From: RGIG7378 sp964500525
GTDB lineage: Bacteria > Bacillota > Clostridia > RGIG7378
DNA: 7,737 bases
Direction of reading: 5' to 3'
Assembly (NCBI GenBank): GCA_964500525.1
Contig: CAZCOE010000006.1
Location: 1-7,737 of the forward strand
This document shows positions 5,882 to 7,737 of the stretch, in pieces. Both the position numbers and the translations under genes were made by a program. Under the pieces are notes generated by a model. It saw nothing but the letters and a program-made list of their open reading frames with translations. It searched no databases and was not told the DNA's origin. Position 1 is the stretch's first letter. The number at the start of each line of letters is the position of its first letter.

Positions 5882-6592
5882 ATGAACTTGAACAAGATTT
5901 TAGAGAAGGTAATAAGGGCTGTGGAAGGGCTGCTGGACACCAATGATATTCACTATATTGGAGGAACCGAAGTGCTGCCGGAGCCTCTCAGCCCTGAGGC
6001 AGAGGCAGAGATTCTCAGCAGATTGGAGGACCCGGATGGAGACAGCCGTCGCCTGTTGATCGAGCACAACCTGAGGCTGGTGGTCTATATTGCCAAAAAA
6101 TTCGACAATACGGGCTCATGTATGGATGACCTGATTTCAATTGGCTCTATAGGCCTGATAAAGGCCATTAACACCTACAAAGTAGATAAGAACATAAAGA
6201 TAGCCACCTATGCATCAAAATGCATAGAAAACGAAATTTTGATGTACCTGAGGCGGAGTCAGCGGTCCAGAAATGACATATCCCTGGATGAACCTCTCAA
6301 CGTGGACAGCGAGGGAAACGAGCTGCTGCTGTCTGACATCATAGGGACGGATGACGATACTCTGGCCAGGGATATGGAGGAGGAATGCGATCGCAAGGTG
6401 CTCAGGGATGCAGTATCGGAATTGTCCCATAGGGAAAGGCAAATTGTGGAAATGAGATTTGGACTGGGAGGATGCAAGGAGCTGACTCAAAAGGAAGTGG
6501 CTGATGCCCTGGGCATTTCCCAGAGCTACATTTCGCGCCTTGAGAAGAGAATTTTCACACGATTGAGAAAGGAACTACAGCAAAGGGCCTAG
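5882..6592 (+). CDS. sigE: RNA polymerase sigma-E, mother-cell sporulation factor (pro-form)
   Basis: This 236-residue protein is pro-sigma-E, which directs early mother-cell genes once SpoIIGA removes the N-terminus. The pro-sequence (about 1-24) is amphipathic and leads into H24-Y-I-G-G; by alignment with B. subtilis, where cleavage falls between the two Tyr of Y-Y-I-G-G, the cut would lie between His24 and Tyr25. Region 2 (about 57-127) has N-L-R-L-V-V-Y-I-A-K-K-F and D-D-L-I-S-I-G-S-I-G-L-I-K-A, then I-E-N-E-I-L-M-Y-L-R-R. The S-L-D-E-P-L-N-V-D block is at 134-142. Region 4 (about 178-231) ends in the helix-turn-helix G-I-S-Q-S-Y-I-S-R-L-E-K-R. ATG 5882 has AGGAGG (5869-5874) at 7 nt, overlapping the spoIIGA stop; an in-frame GTG at 5861 lacks this. 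No terminator follows, so read-through into sigG is expected. Confidence 0.97.
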   Translation: MNLNKILEKVIRAVEGLLDTNDIHYIGGTEVLPEPLSPEAEAEILSRLEDPDGDSRRLLIEHNLRLVVYIAKKFDNTGSCMDDLISIGSIGLIKAINTYKVDKNIKIATYASKCIENEILMYLRRSQRSRNDISLDEPLNVDSEGNELLLSDIIGTDDDTLARDMEEECDRKVLRDAVSELSHRERQIVEMRFGLGGCKELTQKEVADALGISQSYISRLEKRIFTRLRKELQQRA

Positions 6593-6626
6593 CACTTTTT
6601 TGGCAACATTTTCATAAAAACACACT

Positions 6627-6655
6627 GTATTTATGGCCAATGGGTGGGAAATAAA
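6627..6655 (+). promoter_or_regulatory. sigG: Candidate sigma-F promoter of sigG
   Basis: GTATT (6627-6631) resembles the sigma-F -35 GYATA (4 of 5). After exactly 15 bp it is followed by GGAAATAAA (6647-6655), which resembles the -10 GGNRANAHT (8 of 9 as I recall the consensus). Transcription would start near 6661-6663, giving a leader of about 25 nt. sigG is a known sigma-F target in Bacillus, which supports the reading. The match is by eye only. Confidence 0.45.
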
Positions 6656-6680
6656 TAAATCGAAATCCCACACTTTGGTG
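6637..6680 (+). promoter_or_regulatory. sigG: Leader hairpin sequestering the sigG ribosome binding site
   Basis: Positions 6637-6649 pair with 6666-6678: 11 Watson-Crick pairs, two single mismatches (6641/6674 and 6643/6672), a 16-nt loop, plus a possible G6636-U6679 pair. The only Shine-Dalgarno for ATG 6686 is GGTGA (6677-6681), and its first three bases are in the stem. RNA reading through from sigE would be poorly translated. RNA starting near 6662 from the sigma-F-type promoter lacks the 5' arm and would be free. Confidence 0.6.
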
Positions 6681-6685
6681 AAAAC

Positions 6686-7462
6686 ATGTTTGTAAATAAA
6701 GTGGAAATCTGCGGTGTAAACACATCCAATCTGCCTCTGCTCAGTGAAGAGGAGAAAGAAGCCCTCTTTACCAGAGTCGAAGCGGGAGACAAGTCGGCCC
6801 GGGAGGATTTGATATATGGCAATCTGAAACTGGTGCTCAGCGTAGTTCAGCGGTTCAGCAACAGGGGAGAGAATATTGACGACCTGTTTCAGGTGGGATG
6901 CGTAGGGCTGATTAAATCCATCGACCACTTTGACAGGGGACAAAATGTCAAGTTCTCAACCTACGCAGTGCCCATGATTATCGGTGAGATACGCAGATAC
7001 CTCAGGGACAACAATTCTATCCGGGTTTCCCGTTCTCTCAGGGATATTGCATATAAGGCCCTGCAGGTTCGGGATCGGCTGAGAGATGAGTTGGACCGGG
7101 AGCCCACTATAGAACAGATAGCCAAGGAATTGGAACTGCCAATTTCCGATGTGACGGTGGCTCTGGACGCAATAATGGAGCCGGTTTCTCTGTTTGATTC
7201 GGTGTATCACGACGACGAGGATACACTGTACGTCATGGATCAGATTAAGGATGAGAATGAAACTGTGGAAAAGTGGACAAACAACATGGCACTTACAGAG
7301 GCTATGAAGAAATTGACAGACAGGGAACGGATGGTTATCAACAGGAGGTACTATTCGGGCAAAACCCAGGTGGAGGTGGCTGAGGAAATCGGTATTTCTC
7401 AGGCCCAGGTCAGCAGATTGGAGAAGAGCGCAATATCCACCATAAAGAGGAACATGACTTAG
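6686..7462 (+). CDS. sigG: RNA polymerase sigma-G, late forespore sporulation factor
   Basis: This 258-residue protein is sigma-G, which drives late forespore genes after engulfment. The N-terminus N-K-V-E-I-C-G-V-N-T-S-N-L-P is diagnostic. Region 2 (about 38-108) has D-D-L-F-Q-V-G-C-V-G-L-I-K-S-I-D and K-F-S-T-Y-A-V-P-M-I-I-G-E-I-R-R-Y-L-R-D-N-N. Region 3 (about 112-165) has R-V-S-R-S-L-R-D-I-A-Y-K-A-L-Q-V-R. Region 4 (about 204-254) contains the helix-turn-helix V-A-E-E-I-G-I-S-Q-A-Q-V-S-R-L-E-K. Length is normal and no pro-sequence is present. Tyr44 stands where B. subtilis has Asn45, a residue implicated in CsfB/Gin recognition. ATG 6686 follows GGTGA (6677-6681) at 4 nt; this weak site is folded into a hairpin in longer transcripts. 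The gene lies 93 nt after sigE, in the order usual for Bacilli and Clostridia. Confidence 0.97.
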   Translation: MFVNKVEICGVNTSNLPLLSEEEKEALFTRVEAGDKSAREDLIYGNLKLVLSVVQRFSNRGENIDDLFQVGCVGLIKSIDHFDRGQNVKFSTYAVPMIIGEIRRYLRDNNSIRVSRSLRDIAYKALQVRDRLRDELDREPTIEQIAKELELPISDVTVALDAIMEPVSLFDSVYHDDEDTLYVMDQIKDENETVEKWTNNMALTEAMKKLTDRERMVINRRYYSGKTQVEVAEEIGISQAQVSRLEKSAISTIKRNMT

Positions 7463-7480
7463 GCGAAGCGGTGCTTCGCC
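7462..7480 (+). repeat. Perfect palindrome at the sigG stop (first unit of the repeat array)
   Basis: GGCGAAGC-GGT-GCTTCGCC is an 8-bp perfect stem with a 3-nt loop that begins on the last base of the sigG stop codon. No T tract follows, so it is not a standard intrinsic terminator, though it could stall polymerase or protect the 3' end. The same palindrome returns in altered form at 7540-7558 and 7621-7638. Confidence 0.85.
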
Positions 7481-7737
7481 AGTGAAGAGTGATGAGTGAT
7501 GAGTGATGAGTTCTGGTCCCCATGTTCCTATGCTCGATTGGAGAAGCGGTGCTTCGCTTTGCTTCGCCAGTGAAGAGTGATGAGTGATGAGTTCTGGTCT
7601 CCATGTTCCTATGCTCGATTGGCGAAGCGGTGCTTCGCAGTGAAGAGTGAAGAGTGATGAGTGATGAGTGAAGAGTTCTGGTCTCCATGTTCCTATGCTC
7701 GATTGGCGAAGCGGGGACTCGATTCGCTTTCCACTCT
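7462..7737. repeat. Composite tandem repeat array (3+ units of 78-84 bp)
   Basis: Three full units (7462-7539, 7540-7620, 7621-7704) and the start of a fourth (7705 to about 7714) are visible. Each unit has three parts: a palindrome built on GCGAAGC-GGT-GCTTCGC; a run of 7-bp units AGTGAAG/AGTGATG (4 copies at 7481-7508, 3 at 7569-7589, 5 at 7639-7673); and AGT plus a 28-bp core (7512-7539, 7593-7620, 7677-7704) that differs by a single base (C7519 against T). Unit two also has an extra GCTTCGCC (7561-7568) after its palindrome. The fourth unit diverges after GGCGAAGCGG. The array runs past the window end and holds no supported gene. Confidence 0.93.

Noticed and set aside
6600..6640. Hairpin TTGGC (6600-6604) with GCCAA (6636-6640) as a sigE terminator
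   Set aside because: There are only 5 bp around a 31-nt loop and no T tract downstream.
7462..7480. Intrinsic terminator of sigG
   Set aside because: The stem is strong but AGTGAAG follows it instead of a T tract, so it does not meet the standard pattern.
7410..7688. Minus-strand open frame encoding a repetitive peptide of H-S-S-L-I-T-L and S-T-A-S-P-I-E-H-R-N units
   Set aside because: It is a translation of the DNA repeat array, and its C-terminus runs back into sigG. Its periodicity comes from the DNA units and there is no protein-level signature.
7462..7737. CRISPR array
   Set aside because: The segments between conserved cores are themselves repetitive palindromes and heptamers, not unique spacers, and no cas gene is nearby.

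Overview
The window comes from an endospore-forming Firmicute, most likely a member of the Clostridia with mid-range G+C. The evidence is the contiguous cluster of spoIIGA, sigE and sigG, a zinc-ribbon L32, a DUF512 radical-SAM-like protein next to der, and strong AGGAGG ribosome binding sites. All genes I can support are on the + strand. I see no rRNA or tRNA gene, no insertion sequence and no CRISPR array.

Layout. (1) 1-789 holds a type II toxin-antitoxin module: a Phd/YefM-family antitoxin overlapping a PIN-domain (VapC-like) toxin. Its upstream DNA carries a candidate promoter, a palindrome at the likely transcription start, and a paired GGTACA/TGTACA motif resembling the known YefM operator geometry. 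(2) 835-1679 is a ribosome-biogenesis unit: a consensus sigma-A promoter, yceD (DUF177), rpmF (L32) and an intrinsic terminator. (3) 1692-5120 is a second housekeeping run: a PDZ/radical-SAM-like/DUF512 protein, the double GTPase der, plsY (overlapping der by 1 nt), and a hairpin terminator. (4) 5121-7462 is the sporulation cluster: spoIIGA (membrane-bound pro-sigma-E protease), sigE (mother-cell sigma factor, with pro-sequence) and sigG (late forespore sigma factor). (5) 7462-7737 is a composite tandem repeat running off the window end: a short palindrome, a variable number of 7-bp AGTGATG/AGTGAAG units, and a nearly invariant 28-bp core.

How it works together. YceD, L32 and Der all serve 50S subunit production, and PlsY makes lysophosphatidic acid for membrane lipids. 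In the sporulation cluster, SpoIIGA removes the pro-sequence of the sigma-E precursor encoded directly downstream. SigG is encoded next in line but must stay silent until after engulfment.

The most interesting signals are two RNA hairpins that bury Shine-Dalgarno sequences. One lies before spoIIGA and doubles as the plsY terminator. The other lies before sigG. In both cases a candidate dedicated promoter (a 22-bp-spaced spoIIG-type promoter; a sigma-F-type promoter) would start transcription after the 5' arm of the hairpin. A dedicated transcript would therefore be translatable while a read-through transcript would be shut off. The sigG case parallels what is described for Bacillus subtilis. 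The spoIIGA case is my inference.
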